Of a stretch of 11,175 bases of DNA, positions 5,789 through 11,175 are shown piece after piece. A program made the translations under genes and the position numbers. Each line of letters begins with the position of its first letter. The first letter of the stretch is position 1. This DNA is from JANOBJ01 sp031411575 (GTDB lineage Bacteria; Pseudomonadota; Gammaproteobacteria; Burkholderiales; Burkholderiaceae_C): assembly GCA_031411575.1 (NCBI GenBank), contig JANOBJ010000162.1:1-11175 (forward strand). Reading direction: 5' to 3'. The notes below the pieces were generated by a model, which was not told the DNA's origin, ran no database searches, and worked only from the letters and a program-made list of their open reading frames with translations.

Positions 5789-8128
5789 TCAGCGCAAGAA
5801 CCCCATCGACCGCGCTTCCCGCACTTCCGGCTTGATGCGGTGCTCGGCTTCCAGCTGCTCCAGGAATTCATCGAGGCTGAACTCGGTGGCCAGGATGTCG
5901 GTCTGGCGCTTGACGGCCGCGAAATCGCCGGGGCACAGCTGGTCCATCCGCGCGAGCCGGGTGCGCGCCTCATCCGTCAGGCGCGAGGCGTCGCCGCCGA
6001 GTGCTTCGGTGACCAGCATTTTCTCCCGCTGCTCCAGCGTCAGCGGCTTGAACTTGATCTTGAAGGTGAAGCGGCGCAGCGCGGCCTGGTCGATGCGGTC
6101 CAGCAAATTCGTGGTGCAGACAAAGATGCCGTCAAAGCGCTCCATGCCTTGCAGCATCTCGTTGACCTCGGTCACTTCGTAGCTGCGCTGCGCGCCGCGC
6201 CGGTCCTGCAGAAAGCTGTCGGCTTCATCGAGCAGCAGCACGGCCTTCTCGGCCTCGGCCTCCTTGAACATGGCGGCCATGTTCTGCTCGGTCTCGCCGA
6301 CGTACTTGCTCATCAGGTCGCTCGCCTGCTTGATGATCAGCGGCTTTTCCAGCGCCTTGGCGATGTGTTCACCGAGCGCGGTCTTGCCAGTGCCGGGCGC
6401 GCCATAAAAGCACAGCGTGCCGTGGCCGCGCGCCTTCAACGCCTCCACGATGCGCGGGATGTCGAAGCGCGTCTCGACGTTGAGCATGCCCAGGTCATAG
6501 GTGGTGACCTGCGGGCGGCCCTTGCTGTCGGCGGGCTTGTTGCCCAGCGCCGCATCGGAATTTTTCAACTGGCGTTCGATCAGGCTTTCCATCGCCTGCA
6601 GCTTGGTCGACTCGTCGGCGACCGGGTCGCACGACAGGCCGGCAAAGCGCACCGCCGTGCGAATCTGCGCAGGCGTCAGGCCTTTGCGCTCGGTGAGCTT
6701 GGCCACGAAGGCATCACTCACCGCCACGCCATCGAGCGTCTTGCGCACCAGCTGTTCGCGCGCGCCGGGCGGCGGCGAGGTCAGCTCCAGGTGGTAGGCA
6801 AAGCGGCGGCGAAACGCCGGGTCGATCTGCTCGATGCGGTTGGTCACCCAGAGCGTGGGCACGGCATTCGCTTCGAGAATCTGGTTGACCCAGGCCTTGC
6901 CGTTGACCGAATGGCTGACCGCGGCACCCAGCGCCTGCTGCTCTTGCCGCGCCATCAGGCCGGCGGCGTCCACGCTGATCGGCTGGAACACGTCTTCCAC
7001 TTCGTCAAACAGCAGCGCTGCCTGCGGCGCGCCTTTCAGGAATACCTGCGCGATCTGCAGCGAGCGGTAGCGGTCGCGGCCCGACAGCGAATTGCCATCG
7101 CGGTCCGCGTATTCCACCTCGAACAGATCCAGCCCCGCGGCCTGGGCCACCACCTTGGCGAGTTCGGTCTTGCCGGTGCCGGGCGGGCCGTACAGCAACA
7201 CATTGACGCCGGGCGCCTTGCCCTGCACCGCGTTGCGCAACAGGCTGATGAGCACCGCTACGTCTTCGGTGATGAAGCTGAAATCGTTGGGCGCGAGCGT
7301 GCTGCGCGCGGCGGGCCGCGTGAACACCGCCATCAGCTCGCTCTGGTCGCGGTACTCGCGCATCAGCACGGGCGGCAGCTTTTCGCTGACCTTCATCAGG
7401 TCGGCCAGGTCGGTGATGTTGTGCTCGGAGATCAGGTTTTCGACCAGGCCGATGCGCTCCAGCCGCGAGCCGGCGCGCAGCGCCTCGCCCACGTCGGTGG
7501 CGTTGACGCCGGCCACCTCGGCAATCGCCGCGTAAGCCTCGGGTGCGTTGTTGACCTTGAACTCCACCAGCAGGCTGCGCAGGTCACGCTGGTAGCGCGC
7601 CAGCGTGCCATACAGCAGCAGCGCGCGCTCGGCCTTGTTCAACTGCAGCAGACCCGACAGCGCGTCGATGTTTTTCTCGACCAGCGTGGACTGCTTTTTC
7701 AGCGCATGGGTCAGCCAGTCGCCGGTGACGGTGAGCACCGACAGCAGGTCCTTCGGCTGGTCCTTGGCGTATTCATCGAGGTAGAAGAACAGCGTGCCTT
7801 CTTCGTACGGGCCGCGCCAGACGCCATGGCGATCCAGAAATTCGCGGCCGTCCAGCGCTTCGTGGCCTTTCCAGAAATCGTTGTCCTTGCAGCGGCGCGT
7901 GAGGAACTCGCGCAGGCGCAGCAGCACCGGCTGAGGCCATGCCAGGTGGCGCCCCGCCAGCGAGAGCAGGCCGTTCAGGTCGCGCCGCACGTTGAACTTG
8001 GGCCCCTGCTTGGCCGCCAGCGTCAGCACAAAGTGCGAGCACATCAAGTCCAGCACCGGCGCGCTCTTGAGCCCCGGTGAGGGTAGAACCGGCCCCACTG
8101 CCAGATCTTGAACCGAACGCTTGACCAT
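5789..8128 (-). CDS. Tandem AAA+ ATPase (Cdc48/SpoVK-like), function unknown
   Basis: A 779-residue protein with two AAA modules after a ~290-residue, mostly helical N-terminal part I do not recognise. Module one has Walker A GPPGTGKT (314-321), Walker B ALLFDE (371-376), sensor-1 Asn430 in WVTN and an arginine cluster in DPAFRRRF. Module two has Walker A GAPGTGKT (576-583), Walker B VLLLDE (630-635), Asn674 in CTTN and Arg685-Arg686. Module two keeps the classic pore-loop form KYVGETE (608-614); module one has DGNSLSGRDRYRSLQ (344-358) there, without the aromatic-hydrophobic-Gly pore motif. Residues ~155-230 resemble a winged-helix region. All ATPase residues look intact. It probably forms a ring that remodels or unfolds proteins, but no substrate is suggested by the neighbours. 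There is no signal or membrane segment. The ATG at 8128 has GGAGG (8136-8140) seven bases upstream. Weak relatives include FtsH and Cdc48, but there is no protease domain. Confidence 0.9.
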   Translation of the reverse strand: MVKRSVQDLAVGPVLPSPGLKSAPVLDLMCSHFVLTLAAKQGPKFNVRRDLNGLLSLAGRHLAWPQPVLLRLREFLTRRCKDNDFWKGHEALDGREFLDRHGVWRGPYEEGTLFFYLDEYAKDQPKDLLSVLTVTGDWLTHALKKQSTLVEKNIDALSGLLQLNKAERALLLYGTLARYQRDLRSLLVEFKVNNAPEAYAAIAEVAGVNATDVGEALRAGSRLERIGLVENLISEHNITDLADLMKVSEKLPPVLMREYRDQSELMAVFTRPAARSTLAPNDFSFITEDVAVLISLLRNAVQGKAPGVNVLLYGPPGTGKTELAKVVAQAAGLDLFEVEYADRDGNSLSGRDRYRSLQIAQVFLKGAPQAALLFDEVEDVFQPISVDAAGLMARQEQQALGAAVSHSVNGKAWVNQILEANAVPTLWVTNRIEQIDPAFRRRFAYHLELTSPPPGAREQLVRKTLDGVAVSDAFVAKLTERKGLTPAQIRTAVRFAGLSCDPVADESTKLQAMESLIERQLKNSDAALGNKPADSKGRPQVTTYDLGMLNVETRFDIPRIVEALKARGHGTLCFYGAPGTGKTALGEHIAKALEKPLIIKQASDLMSKYVGETEQNMAAMFKEAEAEKAVLLLDEADSFLQDRRGAQRSYEVTEVNEMLQGMERFDGIFVCTTNLLDRIDQAALRRFTFKIKFKPLTLEQREKMLVTEALGGDASRLTDEARTRLARMDQLCPGDFAAVKRQTDILATEFSLDEFLEQLEAEHRIKPEVREARSMGFLR

Positions 8129-8234
8129 TGAGAAGCCTCCAGCGACGGCGCAAAAGCACCGTCAATTCCACGATAACGCAGACTTACCCCTGAGGGAAGA
8201 CGCGGTTGGTGAAAAAACCACCGGCCCCGCGGGC

Positions 8235-8262
8235 TTATTGCACACCCTTGACGGTAGACAAT
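8235..8262 (+). promoter_or_regulatory. Candidate promoter for threonine dehydratase, leaderless type
   Basis: TTATTG (8235-8240), a 16-bp spacer and GACAAT (8257-8262), followed by six bases and the ATG at 8269. No Shine-Dalgarno lies between. A start at or next to the A of the ATG is expected if these are the real boxes. They are weak matches. Confidence 0.35.
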
Positions 8263-8268
8263 GTCCCC

Positions 8269-9468
8269 ATGATTGAACTCAACGATGTGGTCCAGGCAGC
8301 GGCGCGGCTGCAGGGCCAGCTGCTGAACACGCCCTGCGTCGAGTCGCGCACGCTGTCGCAGCTGACCGGCGCGCAGATCTGGCTCAAGTTTGAAAACCTG
8401 CAGTTCACCGCCTCGTTCAAGGAGCGCGGCGCCTGCAACAAGCTCATGCAGCTGACCGAGCTGGAGCGCGCGAACGGCGTGGTCGCGATGAGCGCCGGCA
8501 ACCACGCGCAGGGCGTGGCCTACCATGCGCAGCGCCTGGGCCTGCGCGCGGTGATCGTGATGCCGCGCTTCACGCCGGGGGTGAAGGTCGAGCGCACGCG
8601 CGGCTTCGGCGCCGAGGTGGTGCTGCACGGCGACACGCTGGAAGAAGCCCGCGCGCACGCCTACTCACTGGCCGAAACACGCGCGCTCACCTTTGTACAC
8701 CCGTATGACGATGAAGCGGTGATCGCCGGCCAGGGCACGGTGGGGCTGGAGATGCTGCAGGCGGTGCCCGAGCTGGACACGCTGGTGATCGCGGTGGGCG
8801 GCGGCGGGCTGATCGCCGGCATCGCCACCGTGGCGCGCGCGCTCAACCCCGGCATCGAGATCATCGGTGTGCAGACCGCGCGCTTCCCGGCCATGGTCAA
8901 TGCGATCAAGGGCACCCATCACCCGCAGGGCACCAGCACGATTGCCGAGGGCATCGCGGTCGGCCGGCCGGGCAAGTTCACGCAGGCCATCATTGCCGCC
9001 CGGGTGGACGACCTGGTGCTGGTGGACGAGGGCGACATCGAGCAGGCGATCGTGATGCTGCTGGAGATCGAGAAGACGCTGGTCGAAGGCGCGGGTGCGG
9101 CGGGTCTGGCGGCCTTGCTCAAGTACCCGGAGCGCTTCAAGGGAAAAAAAGTGGGCCTGGTGCTGTGCGGCGGCAATATCGATCCGCTGCTGCTGGCCGC
9201 CATCATCGAGCGCGGCATGGTGCGCGCCGGCCGGCTGGCCCGCATCCGCGTGAGCGCGCGCGACGTGCCCGGCGTGCTGGCGCAGATCACCCACGTGGTG
9301 GCCGACGCCGGCGCCAACATCGACGAAGTGCACCACCAGCGCGCCTTCACCATGCTGGCCGCGCAGAACGTCGAGATCGAACTGGTGATCCAGACCCGCG
9401 GCCCGGAGCACGTGGCGGCGGTGCTGGAACGGCTGAAAGCGGATGGGTTCGAGGCGGTGGTGGCGTGA
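8269..9468 (+). CDS. ilvA: Threonine dehydratase (threonine ammonia-lyase), PLP fold plus ACT domain
   Basis: Converts threonine to 2-oxobutanoate and ammonia, the entry step to isoleucine, or serves threonine breakdown. It has 399 residues. The PLP lysine is Lys51 in ASFKERGACNKL. SAGNHAQG (75-82) binds the substrate and cofactor, GGGG (177-180) binds the phosphate, and CGGN (300-303) holds the pyridine ring. A single ACT domain covers ~325-399 (RIRVSARDVPGVLAQITHVV). This is the short form; E. coli biosynthetic IlvA is ~514 residues with two ACT-like units, and catabolic TdcB (~329) has none. ACT domains in this family bind amino-acid effectors, so feedback control is likely. Serine as a second substrate is common. 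The ATG at 8269 is preferred because family proteins start with MIEL-type sequence; a GTG at 8206 would add 21 residues without support. It diverges from the AAA+ gene over 140 bp. tdcB is an alternative name. Confidence 0.93.
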   Translation: MIELNDVVQAAARLQGQLLNTPCVESRTLSQLTGAQIWLKFENLQFTASFKERGACNKLMQLTELERANGVVAMSAGNHAQGVAYHAQRLGLRAVIVMPRFTPGVKVERTRGFGAEVVLHGDTLEEARAHAYSLAETRALTFVHPYDDEAVIAGQGTVGLEMLQAVPELDTLVIAVGGGGLIAGIATVARALNPGIEIIGVQTARFPAMVNAIKGTHHPQGTSTIAEGIAVGRPGKFTQAIIAARVDDLVLVDEGDIEQAIVMLLEIEKTLVEGAGAAGLAALLKYPERFKGKKVGLVLCGGNIDPLLLAAIIERGMVRAGRLARIRVSARDVPGVLAQITHVVADAGANIDEVHHQRAFTMLAAQNVEIELVIQTRGPEHVAAVLERLKADGFEAVVA

Positions 9469-9529
9469 TGGTTGTTGAGGGGTTTTGAGGTGTTTCGGGT
9501 CTCTGGTCGCCGCCGGTGGGGCATAGTTT

Positions 9530-9566
9530 GCTATAGATTCAGTAGTGACTGGAGACCTGAAATAGC
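9530..9566. repeat. Bulged hairpin after the threonine dehydratase gene, GCTAT/ATAGC family
   Basis: GCTAT-aga-TTCAG (9530-9542) pairs with CTGAA-ATAGC (9557-9566) around a 14-base loop, leaving three bases bulged. The preceding 14-mer CATAGTTTGCTATA (9522-9535) occurs again exactly at 10273-10286. It may act as a terminator in the 143-bp gap after ilvA, but no T tract follows. Confidence 0.45.
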
Positions 9567-9572
9567 TACCCC

Positions 9573-9603
9573 TTGCCCCAGTCTCCGCCACCCCGCGTTT
9601 AAA
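9573..9603 (+). promoter_or_regulatory. Candidate promoter for thioesterase, leaderless type
   Basis: TTGCCC (9573-9578), a 19-bp spacer and TTTAAA (9598-9603), then eight bases to the ATG at 9612. The bases before the ATG (CTCCCCGC) are pyrimidine-rich, so there is no Shine-Dalgarno. Confidence 0.35.
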
Positions 9604-9611
9604 CTCCCCGC

Positions 9612-10016
9612 ATGGACATCGCCACCCTTCGAGCTGCCCTGCCCACCTATTTCGCGCCCTGGGTACAAGCCCTCAACCTGTCGGTGGAATCGTTCAGCGG
9701 CGAGAGCGTGACGTTGCGCCTGCCACCGAGCGACCAGCTCAGTCGGGTCGGCGGCATGCTGTGCGGGCAGGCCATGATGGCAGCGGCGGACACGGCCATG
9801 GTGCTGGCGCTGATCAACTATTTCGGTGAATTCCGCCCATGCACCACGGTGCAAATGGCCACCAGCTTCCTGAAACCGCTGTCCAGCCAGGCCGCGCTGG
9901 TCGAGGCGCGGGTGGTGCGCGCGGGCAGGGCGCTGGCGTTTGGCGAGATCGATATTCGCGGCGCCGACGATGGCAAGAGCGTGTGCCGCGCCACGACCAC
10001 CTACGCGCTGCTGTAG
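9612..10016 (+). CDS. PaaI-type hotdog thioesterase
   Basis: A 134-residue single hotdog-fold protein, the usual length for PaaI/YbgC-like acyl-CoA thioesterases. VGGMLCGQAMMAAADTAMVLAL (46-67) is the central helix motif, with Gly52 and the likely catalytic Asp60. TTVQMATSFLKPLS (78-91) is the strand that follows it in this family, then VEARVVRAGRALAFGEIDI (97-115), matching the G+..(A/S)..(E) strand pair. Such enzymes hydrolyse acyl- or aryl-CoA thioesters as tetramers or dimers in the cytoplasm. The substrate cannot be assigned. No phenylacetate-degradation genes are nearby, so paaI is not used as a symbol. It follows ilvA by 143 bp and probably has its own promoter. Confidence 0.88.
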   Translation: MDIATLRAALPTYFAPWVQALNLSVESFSGESVTLRLPPSDQLSRVGGMLCGQAMMAAADTAMVLALINYFGEFRPCTTVQMATSFLKPLSSQAALVEARVVRAGRALAFGEIDIRGADDGKSVCRATTTYALL

Positions 10017-10018
10017 GC

Positions 10019-10036
10019 CGGCCCGCTGTCGGGCCG
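10019..10036 (+). terminator. GC-rich hairpin just after the thioesterase stop
   Basis: CGGCCCG and CGGGCCG form a perfect seven-pair stem with a CTGT loop, three bases after the stop codon. No T tract follows, so termination is uncertain. It immediately precedes the -35-like box of the next gene. Confidence 0.35.
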
Positions 10037-10037
10037 C

Positions 10038-10066
10038 TTGGGGCCCGCGGTCGCAGCGGGTAAAAT
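10038..10066 (+). promoter_or_regulatory. Candidate sigma-70 promoter for the small membrane protein
   Basis: TTGGGG (10038-10043), an exact 17-bp spacer and TAAAAT (10061-10066). The ATG of the small gene lies 33 bases past the -10, giving a leader of about 26 bases. Confidence 0.5.
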
Positions 10067-10099
10067 CAACCCTGAACCCCAGTTTTGCCGGAAACCGCC

Positions 10100-10246
10100 A
10101 TGTCCAACCCGCCTGCCGCCCCCCACGACACCCCGCACGAGCCTGATGCGGTGGAAGCCATCGTGCCGTTGATTCCCATCGTCTTGCCGCTGGTGGGCGC
10201 TGTGCTGATGTTCCTGCTGGCCTTTATCGCGGTTTTCATGGCCTGA
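10100..10246 (+). CDS. Small single-pass membrane protein, 48 residues, function unknown
   Basis: Residues 1-20 are polar and acidic with prolines and histidines (MSNPPAAPHD, then EPDAVEA). Residues 21-48 are one uninterrupted hydrophobic stretch (IVPLIPIVLPLVGAV then LMFLLAFIAVFMA), long enough to cross the membrane once, with nothing charged after it. The composition is unlike random translation of GC-rich DNA. A good promoter lies upstream, a weak purine patch (CCGGAAACC) precedes the ATG, and hairpins follow the stop. I believe short proteins of this form occur in other Burkholderiales, but that is memory, not a search. The N-terminus is likely cytoplasmic or periplasmic; the absence of positive charges near the helix makes topology unclear. 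It sits between a thioesterase and pckG without an evident link to either. Confidence 0.68.
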   Translation: MSNPPAAPHDTPHEPDAVEAIVPLIPIVLPLVGAVLMFLLAFIAVFMA

Positions 10247-10276
10247 TGGGCCGATAGTCCTCATCGGACGGTCATA

Positions 10277-10301
10277 GTTTGCTATATTTAATATAGCAAA
10301 C
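10277..10301. repeat. Perfect 11-bp inverted repeat, GCTAT/ATAGC family
   Basis: GTTTGCTATAT, a TTA loop and ATATAGCAAAC. It begins 31 bp after the small membrane protein stop, preceded by a lesser hairpin (CCGAT/ATCGG, 10251-10267). No T tract follows on either strand. It shares an exact 14-mer (10273-10286) with 9522-9535. It could be a two-way terminator, a repeat element or an operator. Confidence 0.55.
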
Positions 10302-10693
10302 CAGCTTCCTTTCCCCGTTCCCTGAACGCTGGCGCCATTGCAGCGCCGGAACCATCCTGCACGGTCGCAAGCGTTCGACTGACGCATGCATAACCTCATG
10401 CAAGTTTTGCATGGTTTTTGGGAAGATTTGGCAGGTGCAGGTCAGGCGCCTTTCATAAAATTGACATCACAGCCGACCCGACGGCGGGAAAACACCCTCT
10501 CCCGCCCTCCCGCTGCCCACCCGGCAGCCCCGAGCGCCGACTGGGCAGAGAAGCCGTTTTTTCAAAGGCTGTTTGAGGTCTGAGCGCCACCCCGCGGCAA
10601 TGCCCCCGCGATCGTCTGGCACCCCGGTGCGCCACCGGGCCAAGCACCTCCACGCCTTTGAAAAAACCGTTTTGAAACTCTGGAGCCTGACCG
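10302..10693 (+). other. Gene-free leader region of pckG
   Basis: From the small-protein stop (10246) to the pckG ATG there are 447 bp without a convincing gene. Besides the hairpin at 10277-10301, this part holds a 7-bp palindrome CATGCAA-gtt-TTGCATG (10397-10413) followed by GGTTTTTGGG. It also has a TTGACA hexamer (10461-10466) without a matching -10, GGCGGGA/TCCCGCC (10483-10506), CCCGGTG-cgc-CACCGGG (10623-10639) and a 14-bp inverted repeat (10556-10667). A 65-codon open frame from 10386 has no Shine-Dalgarno and unlikely composition. Confidence 0.6.
10556..10667 (+). promoter_or_regulatory. Long-range 14-bp inverted repeat in the pckG leader
   Basis: GTTTTTTCAAAGGC (10556-10569) is the exact reverse complement of GCCTTTGAAAAAAC (10654-10667). 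The 84-base interval includes the seven-pair hairpin 10623-10639. If transcribed it could fold into one branched structure ending 26 bases before the pckG ATG. A role in pckG control is inferred only from position. Confidence 0.4.
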
Positions 10694-11175
10694 ATGAACT
10701 CACCTGTGATGCAGGGCCTGAACCTGAACACACCGGCCTTCGTGAAGAACGCCAAACTGATTGCCTGGGTGGCCGACATGGTGGCCCTGTGCAAGCCCGA
10801 CCACATCCACTGGTGCGACGGCTCTGACGCCGAGTACGACCGCCTGTGCCAACAGCTGGTGGACGCCGGCACCTTCAAGAAGCTCGATCCGCTCAAGCGC
10901 CCCAACAGCTTCCTCGCCTGTTCCGACCCGACCGATGTGGCGCGCGTCGAAGACCGCACCTACATCTGCTCGGCCCGGCAAGAGAACGCCGGCCCCACCA
11001 ACAACTGGATGGCCCCGGCCGAGATGCGCGCCACCCTGCAACCACTGTTTGACGGCTGCATGCGCGGCCGCACGATGTATGTGGTGCCATTCAGCATGGG
11101 CCCGCTGGGCAGCCCGATCGCGCACATCGGCATCGAGCTGTCCGACAGCCCCTACGTGGCCGTCAACATGAAGAT
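10694..11175 (+). CDS. pckG: Phosphoenolpyruvate carboxykinase (GTP), N-terminal 160 codons
   Basis: Converts oxaloacetate and GTP to PEP, GDP and CO2, the first step of gluconeogenesis, in the cytoplasm. The visible part matches the N-terminal domain of GTP-type enzymes: HWCDGSDAEYDRLCQQLVDA (39-58), NSFLACSDPTDVARVEDRTY (71-90) with the substrate-binding Arg84, AGPTNNWMAPAEMR (99-112) and CMRGRTMYVVPFSMGPLGSP (122-141). The ATP-type enzyme (PckA) is unrelated here. Family length is about 600 residues, so roughly three quarters, including the P-loop and metal site, lie past the window. The ATG at 10694 has GGAG (10682-10685) eight bases upstream. The long structured leader suggests post-transcriptional or carbon-dependent control, but that is inference. 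Confidence 0.97.
   Translation, partial: MNSPVMQGLNLNTPAFVKNAKLIAWVADMVALCKPDHIHWCDGSDAEYDRLCQQLVDAGTFKKLDPLKRPNSFLACSDPTDVARVEDRTYICSARQENAGPTNNWMAPAEMRATLQPLFDGCMRGRTMYVVPFSMGPLGSPIAHIGIELSDSPYVAVNMK

Noticed and set aside
5840..8080. 746-codon plus-strand open frame opposite the AAA+ gene
   Set aside because: It is a shadow of the minus-strand gene: GC-rich codon bias keeps the antisense frame open. The translation is rich in Arg, Gln, His, Leu and Val with no motif, whereas the minus strand has complete AAA+ motifs.
8206..8268. Upstream GTG start for threonine dehydratase
   Set aside because: The 21 added residues have no family support and would overlap the likely promoter; ATG 8269 gives the expected N-terminus.
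10461..10489. TTGACA as the -35 of a pckG promoter
   Set aside because: The hexamer is perfect but the bases 17 downstream are GC-rich with no -10 resemblance.
10386..10583. 65-codon open frame in the pckG leader
   Set aside because: No Shine-Dalgarno, proline- and arginine-rich random-looking translation, and it overlaps palindromic elements.

Overview
The window is GC-rich DNA from a betaproteobacterium, most likely a member of the Comamonadaceae (Polaromonas, Rhodoferax, Variovorax or Acidovorax type). This rests on the protein sequences, the division of metH into two genes, a SAH riboswitch of the beta/gamma-proteobacterial type, short intergenic repeats of a kind I associate with that family, and a GTP-type PEP carboxykinase. 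The assignment is from recognition; no search was run. The window reads as chromosomal housekeeping DNA. I see no prophage, transposase, CRISPR array, rRNA or tRNA.

Left part (1-3677): methionine synthesis. The cobalamin-dependent methionine synthase is encoded in two minus-strand pieces. The upstream piece (2190-3236) holds the zinc/homocysteine domain. The downstream piece (1-1115, running off the window) holds the methyl-tetrahydrofolate domain and the start of the cobalamin region. Between them lies a plus-strand gene for a cyclic-nucleotide-binding-domain protein (1312-1911) and a repeat-rich spacer. The downstream piece has a clear S-adenosylhomocysteine (SAH) riboswitch in its leader (1171-1243). 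The last strand of that riboswitch is complementary to the gene's own Shine-Dalgarno sequence. A rhodanese-like gene diverges from the homocysteine-domain gene across a 48-bp nested palindromic promoter region.

Middle (3783-8128): recQ helicase on plus, apparently with a TTG start, converges on a large minus-strand tandem AAA+ ATPase of unknown role. A REP-like inverted repeat sits between the two stop codons.

Right part (8269-11175): a threonine dehydratase with an ACT domain, a hotdog thioesterase, a 48-residue single-helix membrane protein, and the first 160 codons of GTP-dependent PEP carboxykinase (pckG), all on plus. pckG follows a 447-bp non-coding stretch containing several inverted repeats.

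The genes do not form one pathway. The clearest functional unit is split methionine synthase plus riboswitch, linking SAH levels (the by-product of SAM-dependent methylation) to regeneration of methionine. Several genes (rhodanese, metH1, threonine dehydratase, thioesterase) have a -10-like hexamer 6-9 bases before the ATG and no obvious Shine-Dalgarno, suggesting leaderless or very short-leader mRNAs. No wholly new system stands out. The best leads are the riboswitch and its proposed SD-sequestering switch, the split metH layout, the asymmetric tandem AAA+ protein, the small membrane protein and the structured pckG leader.
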